Shown in pieces: positions 1-8,728 of a stretch of 64,000 nt of DNA. The first letter of the stretch is position 1; each line of letters begins with the position of its first letter. The position numbers and the translations under genes are program-made. Below the pieces are notes generated by a model. The model was not told the origin of the DNA. It made no database searches and worked only from the letters and a program-made list of their open reading frames with translations. Source of the stretch: Shinella fusca (lineage in GTDB: Bacteria > Pseudomonadota > Alphaproteobacteria > Rhizobiales > Rhizobiaceae); NCBI RefSeq assembly GCF_014203155.1, contig NZ_JACHIK010000004.1, forward strand, positions 248,001 through 312,000, read 5' to 3'.

Positions 1-291
1 GGATTTTTCGGCCATGCGCCTGTTGGCGGCGTCGAGCTCTTCCCGCCGGAGGGAAACCGGCTTTTCCGCCGGGGGCTCCCGAACCTCCGATATGGCGGCC
101 GGCTCCGAGCCGTCCTCCGCCATCTTCGTCAGCGCCGCGACGGCCTCGTCTATCGCCGCGATGCACAGTTCGGTGACCCTGTTCTCGCTCTCGGGATCGG
201 CCTCGGAATGGCGCTTGCCCTTCCTGCCGATATCGACCGAAAGCGACGTATGGACGCCGAGCCGGCGGGTATTCTGCGGAATGAAGTTCAT
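1..291 (-). CDS. Hypothetical protein, N-terminal part only
   Basis: The frame opens with ATG at 291 and stays open to the left edge, so 97 residues are visible. A GGGGAGGGG ribosome site lies just before the start. The product is hydrophilic, with no signal peptide or membrane segment; the stretch from about residue 33 to 60 is acidic and probably helical. It follows the stop of the upstream repeat protein by 17 bases on the same strand, so the two are probably co-transcribed. I do not recognise the family and assign no function. Confidence 0.6.
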   Translation of the reverse strand, partial: MNFIPQNTRRLGVHTSLSVDIGRKGKRHSEADPESENRVTELCIAAIDEAVAALTKMAEDGSEPAAISEVREPPAEKPVSLRREELDAANRRMAEKS

Positions 292-308
292 GGGTCCCCT
301 CCCCGGTC

Positions 309-2333
309 TCAGGCAACCACGGTCTGCATGGCATCGGACGGCATGGCGGTGTTCCATGAATAGTCATGGCCGGACGTGATGGCGCCGTCCGCCGCATCCG
401 GGTTGTCGTCGCCGGCGTCGTCGAGGAAGGCAATCACCTCGTTGGCGAGCCGCGTTTCGACCGGCTGGGGCTGCGTGTCGTCCTCCTCGATCAGTCCGCC
501 CTGGATGAGGATGGCATCCGTATAGAGGCCGCCGCCCAGATAGGTGGTGGAACCGAAAGCGTCGTAGTCGACGATTTCTGCGATGTTGACGACGGCATTG
601 TTGCCGGTCCGAACCGTGACCTCCGCATCGTCGTTTTCGGCGAGATATTCCACCGCCGCCTGGCTGACATGGTCGGCATCGCCGAGGACGCTCACCTGGC
701 TGACATAGTTCAGCTTGTAGAAATCGCCGGTGATGTAGAGCACGCTCAGCGTCTGCTGGCCCTCGAACAGGCTGTCGCCCGCAAGGCCCTTCGGCATGTC
801 GACATCGCGGTCGTCGATGGCCTGGACGACATTCTGCATGTAGTCCGGCATGGCCTCGAAACGGTCGCCCGCACCCACATTGGTGATGGAGGCCTGGTTC
901 CAGAGGAGATTGCCGCTGGAATCGAACGTGGTCGCGCTCGGCGTTTGCCCTTCGCGCACCAGCCAGTCGTTGTCGTAGAGGACGGCGACCTGGTTGATGA
1001 CGTTCATGTCGTAGACGTCGCCGCCGATGATCACGAGATCGTAGTACATGCTCATGCCGAAGAAGGTCGACACGTTGATCGCGGTGTTGCCGCCGGTCAG
1101 GATGGTCACGTCGCTGCCCGTCGACGTGATGACGAGCTGGTCGTTGTCGGTGACGAAATTGTACTGTTCGATCCACTCCATGAAGCAGACGTCGCCGTCG
1201 ATCCGGCTGACGATCCAGTCGGTCGGGAAGACCGGCGCCCCGCCGTCGCCCGCCTCGCCGCCGCCGGCCTCGAAGAGTACCTCCTGGAAGGAGGCGATGT
1301 TGAACGCCTGCGTGGTCGAGCCGCCGTGGCCTGCCGCCACGCCACCGGCATCGCGGCTGTCGTCGTCCACGTCGCTGTAGATCGTCGCCTGGGCGATCAC
1401 GTCGACCTGATGGTAGTTGCCCATCACGCTCATGACCGGGGTCACGATGCCGACATTGGTGACGGCGGCGACGTTGGCGACGACGTTCGCGCCGGCATCG
1501 ATGACGAGGTTGTCGGCCGGGGGAGCGGTTTCGGCAAGCTCCGTCTCTTCATCCTCCTCGTCCGGATCTTCCGGCGGTTCGGCAAGGCCCCGATCGGGCA
1601 GGAGGTCCTCGAGCGAAGGGATTACCTCGCGCAGCTCGCCGTTGACATGGATGCCGGCGACATCCGCGCCGGTCGCGACGAACTCGCTGCCGGCGCCCTC
1701 GTGGATCGGCGGGCGGTCCTGCCTCGCCAGGTCGTCCTCCAGCGTATCGAGGAAGCCTGCGATCCTGCCGAAGGTCTCGTAGCTGTCGGTCCGCAGGAAG
1801 GTGGTCCGGTCGGTGTAAACGGATGCCTCGTCGACATATTCGAGCATGCGCTCGTGCACGAAGGCCGTGCTCACCAGCGGATGCGGCTCGCCGGTCATGT
1901 TGACGTAATCGTTGTCGAAAAGCAGGTTGACCTGGATCATGTGCGTATGCGCCGAACCGGGGCCTGCGAAGATGAAGAGCTCGGGCGTCGGCATTTCGAT
2001 CACCGGCAGCGGCAGGCGAAGGCTGGGCAGGTCGAGATCGGCAAGCTCCAGCGGCTGCCACTTGAAGCTGAGGCTCATATGGGAGCCGTGGAAATGGCTG
2101 CCGCCGTAAAACCCGTAGGCAACGCCCCTGTAGGGCACGTCGGGGATATATCCCTTGAGGTCGAAGTCCGAGGCGAAGCCGGGCGCAAGCGCCTCGAAAT
2201 CCGCCACGGGCCTGTCGTTTTCGACGACGACGGCGCCTTCGGTCTGGCGGATGCGCAGCCGCGCCTCCTCGATCACCATGTCGAAATAGCCGATGAAATG
2301 GGCGATGGTCTGTGAAGTCCTGTCGAGCAGCAT
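309..2333 (-). CDS. Large acidic repeat-rich protein, function unknown
   Basis: 674 residues starting MLLDRTSQTIAHF at 2333, chosen because AGGGAGATCGAC precedes it; an in-frame start at 2444 has no such support. There is no classical signal peptide. Residues 1-240 form a mixed domain, about 245-275 an Asp/Glu linker, and about 275-640 consist of irregular repeats rich in Asn, Val, Ile, Gly and Asp (for example NVINQVAVLYDND and KLNYVSQVSVLGDAD) that look beta-rich. Low cysteine, high Asp and repeats suit a protein exported by a type I (RTX-like) route, but I see no canonical GGxGxD nonapeptides. That role is inference. It is probably co-transcribed with the small gene downstream. Confidence 0.7.
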   Translation of the reverse strand: MLLDRTSQTIAHFIGYFDMVIEEARLRIRQTEGAVVVENDRPVADFEALAPGFASDFDLKGYIPDVPYRGVAYGFYGGSHFHGSHMSLSFKWQPLELADLDLPSLRLPLPVIEMPTPELFIFAGPGSAHTHMIQVNLLFDNDYVNMTGEPHPLVSTAFVHERMLEYVDEASVYTDRTTFLRTDSYETFGRIAGFLDTLEDDLARQDRPPIHEGAGSEFVATGADVAGIHVNGELREVIPSLEDLLPDRGLAEPPEDPDEEDEETELAETAPPADNLVIDAGANVVANVAAVTNVGIVTPVMSVMGNYHQVDVIAQATIYSDVDDDSRDAGGVAAGHGGSTTQAFNIASFQEVLFEAGGGEAGDGGAPVFPTDWIVSRIDGDVCFMEWIEQYNFVTDNDQLVITSTGSDVTILTGGNTAINVSTFFGMSMYYDLVIIGGDVYDMNVINQVAVLYDNDWLVREGQTPSATTFDSSGNLLWNQASITNVGAGDRFEAMPDYMQNVVQAIDDRDVDMPKGLAGDSLFEGQQTLSVLYITGDFYKLNYVSQVSVLGDADHVSQAAVEYLAENDDAEVTVRTGNNAVVNIAEIVDYDAFGSTTYLGGGLYTDAILIQGGLIEEDDTQPQPVETRLANEVIAFLDDAGDDNPDAADGAITSGHDYSWNTAMPSDAMQTVVA

Positions 2334-2428
2334 GTCGATCTCCCTCGCCTTGGGACAAGGGGGGCAATGATCTGGCCGCAGTCGGCGGCCGCTGCTCTCA
2401 CCCCTTGACGCCAGGCCTACATGCCATG

Positions 2429-2458
2429 GAGGTCGCGCCGGCACGCCGGCGCGACCTC
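2429..2458 (-). terminator. Perfect GC hairpin between the two repeat-protein genes
   Basis: Fourteen-base arms (2429-2442 and 2445-2458) separated by two bases form a perfect GC-rich dyad in the 144-base gap between the genes starting at 3470 and 2333. On the transcribed strand no run of T follows, so it may be an attenuator, a weak terminator or an mRNA-stability structure. Confidence 0.5.
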
Positions 2459-2477
2459 GTCTTCGGATGAGATGTCA

Positions 2478-3470
2478 TCAGGAACCGGATGTGTCTTCGC
2501 CGACATTGGTGACGTAGTGGTCGGCACCGACGACGCTGCTGTCGATGGAGTTGGTGAGCAGGTTGGCGCCCTGCACCAGCTCGAAGTGGAAGCCCGAATT
2601 GGCGAGGATCGCCGAGGCATCCGCGGTGCTGGCCCCGGAGACGTCGTCGCCCGCTCCCAGATCCCAGCCCTTGCCGTCCATGTTCATACCTTCGTCGCCA
2701 AAGGCGGTGCCGCCGTCGGCCTTCAGGTTGTTGTCGGCATCCTCGTTGTTCATGCGCAGGTCATAGGCGACGTCCTGGTCGGCCAGGTGGTTCGCCTGGA
2801 TCGCGCTGAAGCCGGAATCGTTGCCGGCGCCGTTCAGGGAATCGTTGAGGATCCGGTCCACGTCGAGCGTGAACGAGAAGTCGTCGCCGATGTCGAAGGT
2901 CAGGTCGCGGCCGGCGATGCCGAGATTGTCGAAGTCCTTGACGTCGTCGAGGATCGCGAAGTCGGTATCGGTGTGGTTGAAGCTGTCGGCCGTGTTCGTG
3001 GTGACCGTCTTGGTATCGTTGTCCGAGACGGTCTTGCTGTCATTGTCGGAGACCGTCTTGATGTCGGTGTCGACGTCCGTCACGGTCTTCGTGTCGTTGT
3101 CCGAATAGGACTTGCTGTCGTAGCTCCAGTCATATTCGGACGAATTGTAGCTGCCTTTCACGGACTTCATGTCCGTGTCGATGTCGGTGTCGATATCCGT
3201 CACGGTCTTCGTGTCGGTGTCGTTCAGCGTCGTGGTCTTGCTGTCGTAATCCCAGTCGTAGGAATTGTTGCGGTCGTTGCCGTTGTTGGCATCCACATCG
3301 ACCTTGGCGTCCACGTCGACGTCGGTGTTGTTGCGGTTGTCGCCATTGGCGAGGCCGCCGACATAGCCGGTCGAATCGTCGCTGATCTCGGTTTCGTTGA
3401 TGGCGCTGTTGGCAAAGCCTTCAGCGAGTGCGCCGACATTGGTTTCGTCGCCTTTCGGATCGTAGGACAT
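2478..3470 (-). CDS. Asp/Thr-rich repeat protein, function unknown
   Basis: 330 residues from ATG at 3470, preceded by GGAGAAAGTC; a start at 3482 is possible. The protein is very acidic with almost no Cys. Its middle part (about residues 60-190) is a low-complexity array of units such as NDTDTKTVTD and NDSKTVSD. The C-terminal third is non-repetitive and ends near FHFELVQGANLLTNSID. There is no signal peptide, so export would need a type I-like route. The Asp-Thr array resembles flexible stalks of surface adhesins in composition only. It is the first gene of a same-strand run with the 674-residue repeat protein, next to a LuxR-type regulator. Function unknown. Confidence 0.7.
   Translation of the reverse strand: MSYDPKGDETNVGALAEGFANSAINETEISDDSTGYVGGLANGDNRNNTDVDVDAKVDVDANNGNDRNNSYDWDYDSKTTTLNDTDTKTVTDIDTDIDTDMKSVKGSYNSSEYDWSYDSKSYSDNDTKTVTDVDTDIKTVSDNDSKTVSDNDTKTVTTNTADSFNHTDTDFAILDDVKDFDNLGIAGRDLTFDIGDDFSFTLDVDRILNDSLNGAGNDSGFSAIQANHLADQDVAYDLRMNNEDADNNLKADGGTAFGDEGMNMDGKGWDLGAGDDVSGASTADASAILANSGFHFELVQGANLLTNSIDSSVVGADHYVTNVGEDTSGS
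3007..3108 (-). repeat. 24-base coding tandem repeat (8-residue units)
   Basis: Units of 24 bases at 3007-3030, 3031-3054, 3055-3078 and, after a 6-base insertion, 3085-3108 encode the KTV(S/T)DND(S/T) motif. A second, more degenerate block lies at about 3200-3250. Copy number is likely to vary between strains. Confidence 0.75.
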
Positions 3471-3920
3471 GACTTTCTCCATTCGGAAAGAAATGGAGCC
3501 GCTCACGAAATCCCTCTCATCTCAAATGGGATTTACTCGCGCCTGCTCCAGGTTTGCCCAATGCAGAGGAACTTTAGACATCTCCCCTGCAGCGAATAGC
3601 CGATCAGGAAGAACCTTTGCGAACCGCAAGCATCCTCCCTTGCCGCGAAACTATTCAAAGCTCCGCAGCGATAATCTTTTCAGATCTCAGCTAGAAAACG
3701 CGACCTCGGTTTCTGTTTATCTGTCGAAGGCCGGTTCACGGTACGAAATAAATACGAAACAGATATGCAATCCTAGACCCGAATTGGGATTAGTCTCTTG
3801 AGGTCTAATCCCTTCACCTCACCCTTCGGGAGCGTTACTGCCGTCTAATCCATTCAGGCGGCACCCGTTTCAATGGCTGCGGATGCATGCAGCCTGGCGG
3901 CCCTGGCAGGAGGCACCGGG
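3471..3920. promoter_or_regulatory. Intergenic region with GGGATTAG/CTAATCCC dyad
   Basis: This 450-base gap must hold the promoter of the repeat-protein genes. At 3786-3793 and 3805-3812 stand GGGATTAG and its exact complement CTAATCCC, 11 bases apart; a further copy of the half-site, TCTAATCC, lies at about 3844, and AATCC at about 3769. Repeated half-sites next to a luxR gene suggest a binding region for that regulator, but this is inference. No protein-coding gene is supported here. Confidence 0.45.
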
Positions 3921-4715
3921 CTACTCCTTTTCCGTTCCGGGAACGGCGTGCCGCGCATTCCGGGTCTGGGGGCCGTCGAAGCACCGCAGGGCCGCCTCGG
4001 TCCGGTTGCGGACATGCAGCTTCCTGTAGATGTTGCGGACATGCGCCTTGATGGTGTTTTCCGACAGGTTCAGGCGATGCGCGATAAGCTTGTTCTGCGT
4101 GCCCTTGCACAGGAGGTCGAGGATCTCGACTTCCCGCGTCGTCAGGTGCGATTCATGGGAGCCGATCTGTTCGATTTCGATATTGGCGTAGCGTGTCAGG
4201 AGATCGGACACGCTCCGCGCGCCGGGGGGCCCCGGGGAGGTCCTCGCCGCCTTCAATCGCCGCAGCAAGGCCGACGGGAAATGTTCTCCCCCCTTCACCA
4301 GGAGGTCGACGCCCGCAAGGAACACGTCGAGCCGCACATCGAGCGGCAGGATGCCATCGATATGCAGGCCTTCGACCAGAAGGTTCAAAAGCGGGTCGAG
4401 CGAGCCCGGATCGTCGATCAGTACGCCGACAGCCGTCGAAGGCGCGTAGGCCTCGATACCGCGCAGCACCCTTGCGATGTCCCGCGCGTCCTTGCGATGG
4501 AAGAGCACCAGGCGAACGTCGGCCGTGTGGTGCTTGAGCACGTCGCCGGCATCTTCGGCGACGATGATGTCGTGATCGGGAAAGCGGCGCTCGAGCACCT
4601 CTGCGAGGCACTCCACCAGAAAATCCGGTTCCGCCACGACGAAAATAAGCTGCTGTTCACTTTCTCCATGCCCAGGTCTCGAAAGACCCGGCCTGGGTGT
4701 CTCGGTCGCAAGCAT
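3921..4715 (-). CDS. LuxR-family regulator with degenerate receiver domain
   Basis: 264 residues. Residues about 20-140 have the size and alternating strand/helix pattern of a receiver domain, but where the phosphorylated Asp should follow the third strand the sequence reads LVLFHRKD, so phosphorylation at the usual site looks impossible. Residues about 190-255 are a GerE-type helix-turn-helix (LTTREVEILDLLCKG, then NTIKAHVRNIYRKL). It is separated by an intergenic region with repeated dyads from the repeat-protein genes on the same strand, which are plausible targets. Known relatives with pseudo-receivers control surface polysaccharide or adhesin genes; that link is inference. Confidence 0.85.
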   Translation of the reverse strand: MLATETPRPGLSRPGHGESEQQLIFVVAEPDFLVECLAEVLERRFPDHDIIVAEDAGDVLKHHTADVRLVLFHRKDARDIARVLRGIEAYAPSTAVGVLIDDPGSLDPLLNLLVEGLHIDGILPLDVRLDVFLAGVDLLVKGGEHFPSALLRRLKAARTSPGPPGARSVSDLLTRYANIEIEQIGSHESHLTTREVEILDLLCKGTQNKLIAHRLNLSENTIKAHVRNIYRKLHVRNRTEAALRCFDGPQTRNARHAVPGTEKE

Positions 4716-5180
4716 TGTGTCACCTCAACGCAACTCGGGTCGCTTGTCACAGGCGGGATTATCCCACCTCACCATTTGAGCAGTGCTTTAAAAGTACAGT
4801 ATTAATTAAATTGAAGTCAAATAACCCTTTCGGATGAATCCAGGTACCTTGACGAGCATTCACGTCGACTTCAAATGCGATTCCAATATACCATATGGCC
4901 ATGTATCGCATCTGTTGATTGCCATATGTAAATTTCCAGAAGCGGAAAATATTCAATATTCCACTAAATAAGTGTTTTTACTTGGCTTAGTATATGAAAC
5001 GATACACTACAGCCAACACTTTGGTTTCGTTTCGCTTTCGCTGCACTATATCCGGATATACATTTATGGAAATGATCGCGATCAAGCCGCCGGGCATGCA
5101 CGGCCGGCCGGCGTCTTCACTCTAACGTTTGACGCGGCCGATTCCATCCAGCGGTCCATGACGATTGCGTCGTTTTGCCT
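4716..5180. other. AT-rich intergenic region
   Basis: 465 bases without a credible gene. From about 4780 to 5070 the base composition is strikingly AT-rich compared with the rest of the window, with several short palindromic patches (around 4890-4910 and 5050-5060). It should contain the luxR promoter. The only frame of any length (4972-5262) lacks a ribosome site and overlaps the TauE-type gene, so I do not call it. Confidence 0.5.
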
Positions 5181-5888
5181 TCAGCGGACGATAAGGAACA
5201 AGCCGCTGACGATGGCAAAGCTCAGGACGGCGATGCGCAGGCCCCTGCCGCCGATACGGTGATGTGCGAGCCGGGAGACCGCGCTTCCGAGCAGGACCGC
5301 GGGCGCGAGATAGAGGGCGGCGAGGAGCTGCTCGGAGCCGATACGCCCGGAGATCGCCAGCACGATCAGCGACATCACCTCCCCGACGAGAAAGCACAGC
5401 GCCACGGTCGCCCGGAGAACCGGGGCCTTGGCATGCTGGTAAAGCAGGGCGAGCGGGGGGCCGCCGATGCCGGTCGCGGTTTCGGTGATGCCCGTGAAGA
5501 GGCCGACGCCGAGCGCGCTCGGCCTGTTCGGCGTGAACGGCGGGGCGACAAGGGCGGCGCCGGCGGCAACCACCGTGAAGACCCCGACGGCAAGATCGAG
5601 CTGGTCCAGCGAAAGCGCGGCCAGAAGCCAGAGCCCGGCGAACGTGCCCGCCAGGCGACCGACCGTGATCCAGGTCGCGCCCGGCCAGTCGACATGCTCG
5701 CGCTCGCGCACCGCCACATGCAGGTTGAGCGGCAGCATCAGGAGAAGCAGCGTGACCGGAAGCAGTTCGGGCTTCAGCATGCCGACGACGGGGGCGACGA
5801 TCAGCGCGAAGCCGATACCGAGGGAACCCTGGATGAAGGCCGACACGAAGGTCACCACGGCCAGGATGGAGAGAAGTTCAAAGCTCAT
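5181..5888 (-). CDS. TauE/SafE-family membrane exporter
   Basis: 235 residues, almost entirely hydrophobic, with about eight predicted membrane segments arranged as the two-repeat TauE/SafE fold (GSLGIGFALIVAPVVGML near the N-terminus and GLFTGITETATGIGGPPLALL in the second half, the family's paired Gly/Pro motifs). Members move small anions such as sulfite, sulfoacetate or organic acids across the inner membrane. The start overlaps the stop of the deaminase gene by four bases, so it is the third gene of the permease-deaminase operon. Its cargo is not evident; export of an organic acid or removal of a catabolic end product is possible. Confidence 0.85.
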   Translation of the reverse strand: MSFELLSILAVVTFVSAFIQGSLGIGFALIVAPVVGMLKPELLPVTLLLLMLPLNLHVAVREREHVDWPGATWITVGRLAGTFAGLWLLAALSLDQLDLAVGVFTVVAAGAALVAPPFTPNRPSALGVGLFTGITETATGIGGPPLALLYQHAKAPVLRATVALCFLVGEVMSLIVLAISGRIGSEQLLAALYLAPAVLLGSAVSRLAHHRIGGRGLRIAVLSFAIVSGLFLIVR

Positions 5889-7285
5889 TTATAGTGTCCG
5901 AGACCACGATATACTTCAGAAAGCGGATGAATGCGCTGGATCGGCGCCTTGGCGATGGCCGCGGCGGCATCGCCCCGCACTTCGGCCAGCAGCGCGCGCG
6001 CATCCCAGTCGACCGGCCAGCCCTGCCAGAGCCGGAGCCGGCCGTCGGTGAAGACGGCATCGATCTGGTCGCGGTTGCCGTAGCGCACGAGCTCCCAGGA
6101 AAGATCGTAGGACGGGGTGAATTCCGGCCGGTCGAGATCGACCAGTAGGAAGTCCGCGGCAAGGCCTTCCGCAATGGCGCCGGTGATGCCCGAAAGCCCA
6201 GCCGCATCGGCCGCGGCGGACGTGGCATGGTCGAGCCAGAGCCAGCCGCCGCCGGCCGAGGAATCGCCCGTCGCAAGGCCGAAGCCCGCACGCTGCAGCC
6301 CCTCGCCCGCATCCATCAGGCGGAACCCGTCCGCGCGCGTTCCGTCCGTGCCCAGCCCGAAGCGGATGCCGAGCGCCGCCATCTGCAGCGCCGGTGCCAC
6401 CGCATTGCCCTTCCAGAGGCTCGCCACCGGATTGTAGGCGACGGCCGTGCCCGTTTCCTTCAGGAGATTGAGCTCATGCGGCGTGACGAGCGTGGAATGG
6501 GCCAGCAGGACCTGGGGGCCGAGAGCCCCCAGATGCGCCAGATGCTCGATCGGCCGTCGGCCCCGCGCCACGAGCGAACGTTCGACGGCGACGAGGTGCT
6601 CGTTGACATGGGTCTGGAACACGACGCCGGCCGCGGCCGCCATGTCGGAGACCGCCTTCAGCATCCTGTCGCTCGCCGCTTCCGGAATGGAGATGGCGAG
6701 CGAAGGATGGATCAGCGGGTCGTCCCTCAGGGCGGCTAGGTGCTCTTCGGCCTGACGCAGGATGGTGTCCGGTTCCGGCACTTGCGCGGTGCCGCCGAGA
6801 TCGTTGCAGATGAAGCCGACGACGCTGCGAAGCCCCGTCTCCCGCGCCGCCCGCACCAGCGCGCCGACATGGCCTTGCGAGCGCGTGCCGGCATCGACGG
6901 CGGTGGTGAAGCCGCCGCGCAGGCATTCGAGGGCCGCGAGCTTTGCGGAAAGATAGACCATGCGCTCGTCGAGGCTGCCTTCCAGCGGCACCCAGATCCG
7001 CCGGAAGATCTCCGACGGCTCGCCGAAGACCAGCGCCTTGCCGAGCGACTGGGTGAGATGCGTGTGCGTGTCGACGAAGCCGGGCATCAGGAGATGATCC
7101 GGCAGGTCGAGCGGCGTCAGGCCGGGGAATTCCTCCGCCACCGCCTCGGCCATACCGATCCGGTGGAAAGTCCCGGCCCGCACGACGACGCCCATGCCCG
7201 CGCGCGGCCCCTCCGGCAGGAGGACTTGGCCGGGGCGCAGAAACAGGTCCCCGGCCTTGGACAGTTGCTCGCGGATTGCAGTCAC
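5885..7285 (-). CDS. TRZ/ATZ-type amidohydrolase (nucleobase-like deaminase)
   Basis: 466 residues from a GTG at 7285 that overlaps the permease stop as GTGA, with CAGGGAG upstream; upstream in-frame starts lie inside the permease gene. Metal ligands of the amidohydrolase superfamily are visible: HTHL after strand 1, HVNEH, HSTLV and GTDG. Together with the N-terminal beta domain this fits the TRZ/ATZ/SAH-deaminase branch, which hydrolyses amino or chloro groups from purines, pyrimidines or triazines. Its place behind a nucleobase permease points to deamination of an imported base or base-like compound in the cytoplasm. I cannot name the substrate. Confidence 0.85.
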   Translation of the reverse strand: MTAIREQLSKAGDLFLRPGQVLLPEGPRAGMGVVVRAGTFHRIGMAEAVAEEFPGLTPLDLPDHLLMPGFVDTHTHLTQSLGKALVFGEPSEIFRRIWVPLEGSLDERMVYLSAKLAALECLRGGFTTAVDAGTRSQGHVGALVRAARETGLRSVVGFICNDLGGTAQVPEPDTILRQAEEHLAALRDDPLIHPSLAISIPEAASDRMLKAVSDMAAAAGVVFQTHVNEHLVAVERSLVARGRRPIEHLAHLGALGPQVLLAHSTLVTPHELNLLKETGTAVAYNPVASLWKGNAVAPALQMAALGIRFGLGTDGTRADGFRLMDAGEGLQRAGFGLATGDSSAGGGWLWLDHATSAAADAAGLSGITGAIAEGLAADFLLVDLDRPEFTPSYDLSWELVRYGNRDQIDAVFTDGRLRLWQGWPVDWDARALLAEVRGDAAAAIAKAPIQRIHPLSEVYRGLGHYK

Positions 7286-8649
7286 TCGTTTGCTCCCTGG
7301 ACAGAAGATTGCAGCGAAGGCGCGGCATCCAGCGGCTGCTCGCCCGCACCGTTGTGGGAAAAGAGGGCATTGACCACGACGGCGGTGATCGTGCCCGCGG
7401 CAAGCCCGTTGCCGAGGATCATCTGGACCCATTGCGGGAACTGGCTGTAGACGCCCGGCACGAGGATCGGCAGCAGGCCGATCGAAAGGGCCGAGCCGAG
7501 CGTGAACATCGGGCCGTGCTCGCGCAGGTCCACCCGGCGCAGGAGGTTGATGCCGATGACGCCGATGATGGAGAAGACCATGACCGCCGTTCCGCCGACG
7601 ACCGCGCCGGGCAGCGCCGTCGCAAGGCGGCCGATGGGCGCGAAGAGCGCGATGACCACGAGGATCGCCCCGGCCATCGCCGTCACATAGCGCGACTTGA
7701 CGCTGGTCGCCCGCACGATGCCGACGTTCTCGCCGCTGGTGATGATCAGCGAGGTGCCGAACAGGCCGCCGACCAGCGACATCAGCGCATCGCCGCGGAT
7801 GGTTGCGGGAACCATGGCATGGGCGTCGCCGCGCCGCCCGACGATCTCGGCCGTCGCGATGGTCTGGCCGGTCGCCTCCGCCATCGAGATGATCGAGAAG
7901 ACGATGAGCGGAATGGCGGCGACGACGTCGAACTTCGGCATGCCGAACGGAAACAGTTGCGGCACGACGACGACCGGGCCGGAAAGGACCCCGGACAGGT
8001 CCATATGGCCGAGGGCGAGCGCGACGAGCGAGCCGCCCACCAGGCCGAGCATGACCGCAAGCCTGCGCAGCGTGCCGCTGAAGACCCGCGCGGCGGCGAT
8101 CGTCAGGACAATGGTGAGAAGGGCAAGCCCCACCTCGACCGGCGCGGCGAAACCGTCGGTCCCCGGCCGGCCCGTGATCGTCACGCCGTAGATGCGCACG
8201 AGGTTGACCGAGACCAGCAGCAGCATCGTCCCGACGACGATGGGCGGGAAATAGCGCAGCAGCCGGCGGAAGACCGGCAGCGCGAGAAAATAGAACAGCG
8301 CGGTCATGATGACGGCGCCGACCGCCGTCTGCACGTCCGACTGCTGGGCGATCGCCAGGAAGATCGCGATGGGCGCGCCGCCCGGCACCATGACGAAGGG
8401 CAGCCGCGCGCCAAAACCCTTCGGCCCGAAACTCTGCAGCATCGAGCCGATGCCGCAGACGAAAAAGGTCGCGCTGATCAGCGAGACCGTCAGCGCATCG
8501 GAAAAACCGAGCGCCTTGCTGACAAGGAACACGGCGGTGATCGGCGATGCCGCCATGACCAATACGTGCTGCAGGCCGAACAGGAACAGGCTGCGCAGGG
8601 GCAGCCGCTCGTCGACCGGATCGATCGTCAAATTCATCTCATGTTGCAT
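7282..8649 (-). CDS. NCS2-family nucleobase:cation symporter
   Basis: 455 residues with about 12 to 14 membrane segments. The N-terminus carries the family's QH motif (LFLFGLQHVLVM), and the second half has IVFSIISMAEATGQ, which matches the conserved region around the substrate-binding Glu of xanthine/uracil permeases. NCS2 proteins import purines or pyrimidines with protons or sodium. GGGAGGAGGAAATC precedes the ATG at 8649. It is the first gene of the permease-deaminase-exporter operon, transcribed divergently from the LacI gene across a region with two operators. Confidence 0.9.
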   Translation of the reverse strand: MQHEMNLTIDPVDERLPLRSLFLFGLQHVLVMAASPITAVFLVSKALGFSDALTVSLISATFFVCGIGSMLQSFGPKGFGARLPFVMVPGGAPIAIFLAIAQQSDVQTAVGAVIMTALFYFLALPVFRRLLRYFPPIVVGTMLLLVSVNLVRIYGVTITGRPGTDGFAAPVEVGLALLTIVLTIAAARVFSGTLRRLAVMLGLVGGSLVALALGHMDLSGVLSGPVVVVPQLFPFGMPKFDVVAAIPLIVFSIISMAEATGQTIATAEIVGRRGDAHAMVPATIRGDALMSLVGGLFGTSLIITSGENVGIVRATSVKSRYVTAMAGAILVVIALFAPIGRLATALPGAVVGGTAVMVFSIIGVIGINLLRRVDLREHGPMFTLGSALSIGLLPILVPGVYSQFPQWVQMILGNGLAAGTITAVVVNALFSHNGAGEQPLDAAPSLQSSVQGANE

Positions 8650-8681
8650 GATTTCCTCCTCCCGGCCTCCTCAAGCCGCTA

Positions 8682-8697
8682 TGCAAAACGATTTGCA
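8682..8697. promoter_or_regulatory. LacI-type operator 1
   Basis: TGCAAAACGATTTGCA, a near-perfect palindrome centred on CG as in LacI/GalR-family operators, 33 bases upstream of the permease start. Flanking bases extend it to an 18-base ATGC...GCAT site. Confidence 0.8.
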
Positions 8698-8728
8698 TGA
8701 CGCAATTCCTAACACGGTTTTTGTGTTT

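Noticed and set aside
366-2315. A 649-residue open frame on the + strand opposite the repeat protein
   Set aside because: Low-complexity Asp/Val/Arg composition, no ribosome site and no recognisable domain. The reverse-strand gene has a well-placed start and a coherent repeat structure.
3007-3250. CRISPR-like or satellite repeat
   Set aside because: The 24-base units lie within an open frame, keep reading register and vary mainly at silent positions; they encode peptide repeats.
4972-5262. Short forward frame in the AT-rich gap
   Set aside because: No ribosome site, no domain, and it runs into the TauE gene on the other strand.
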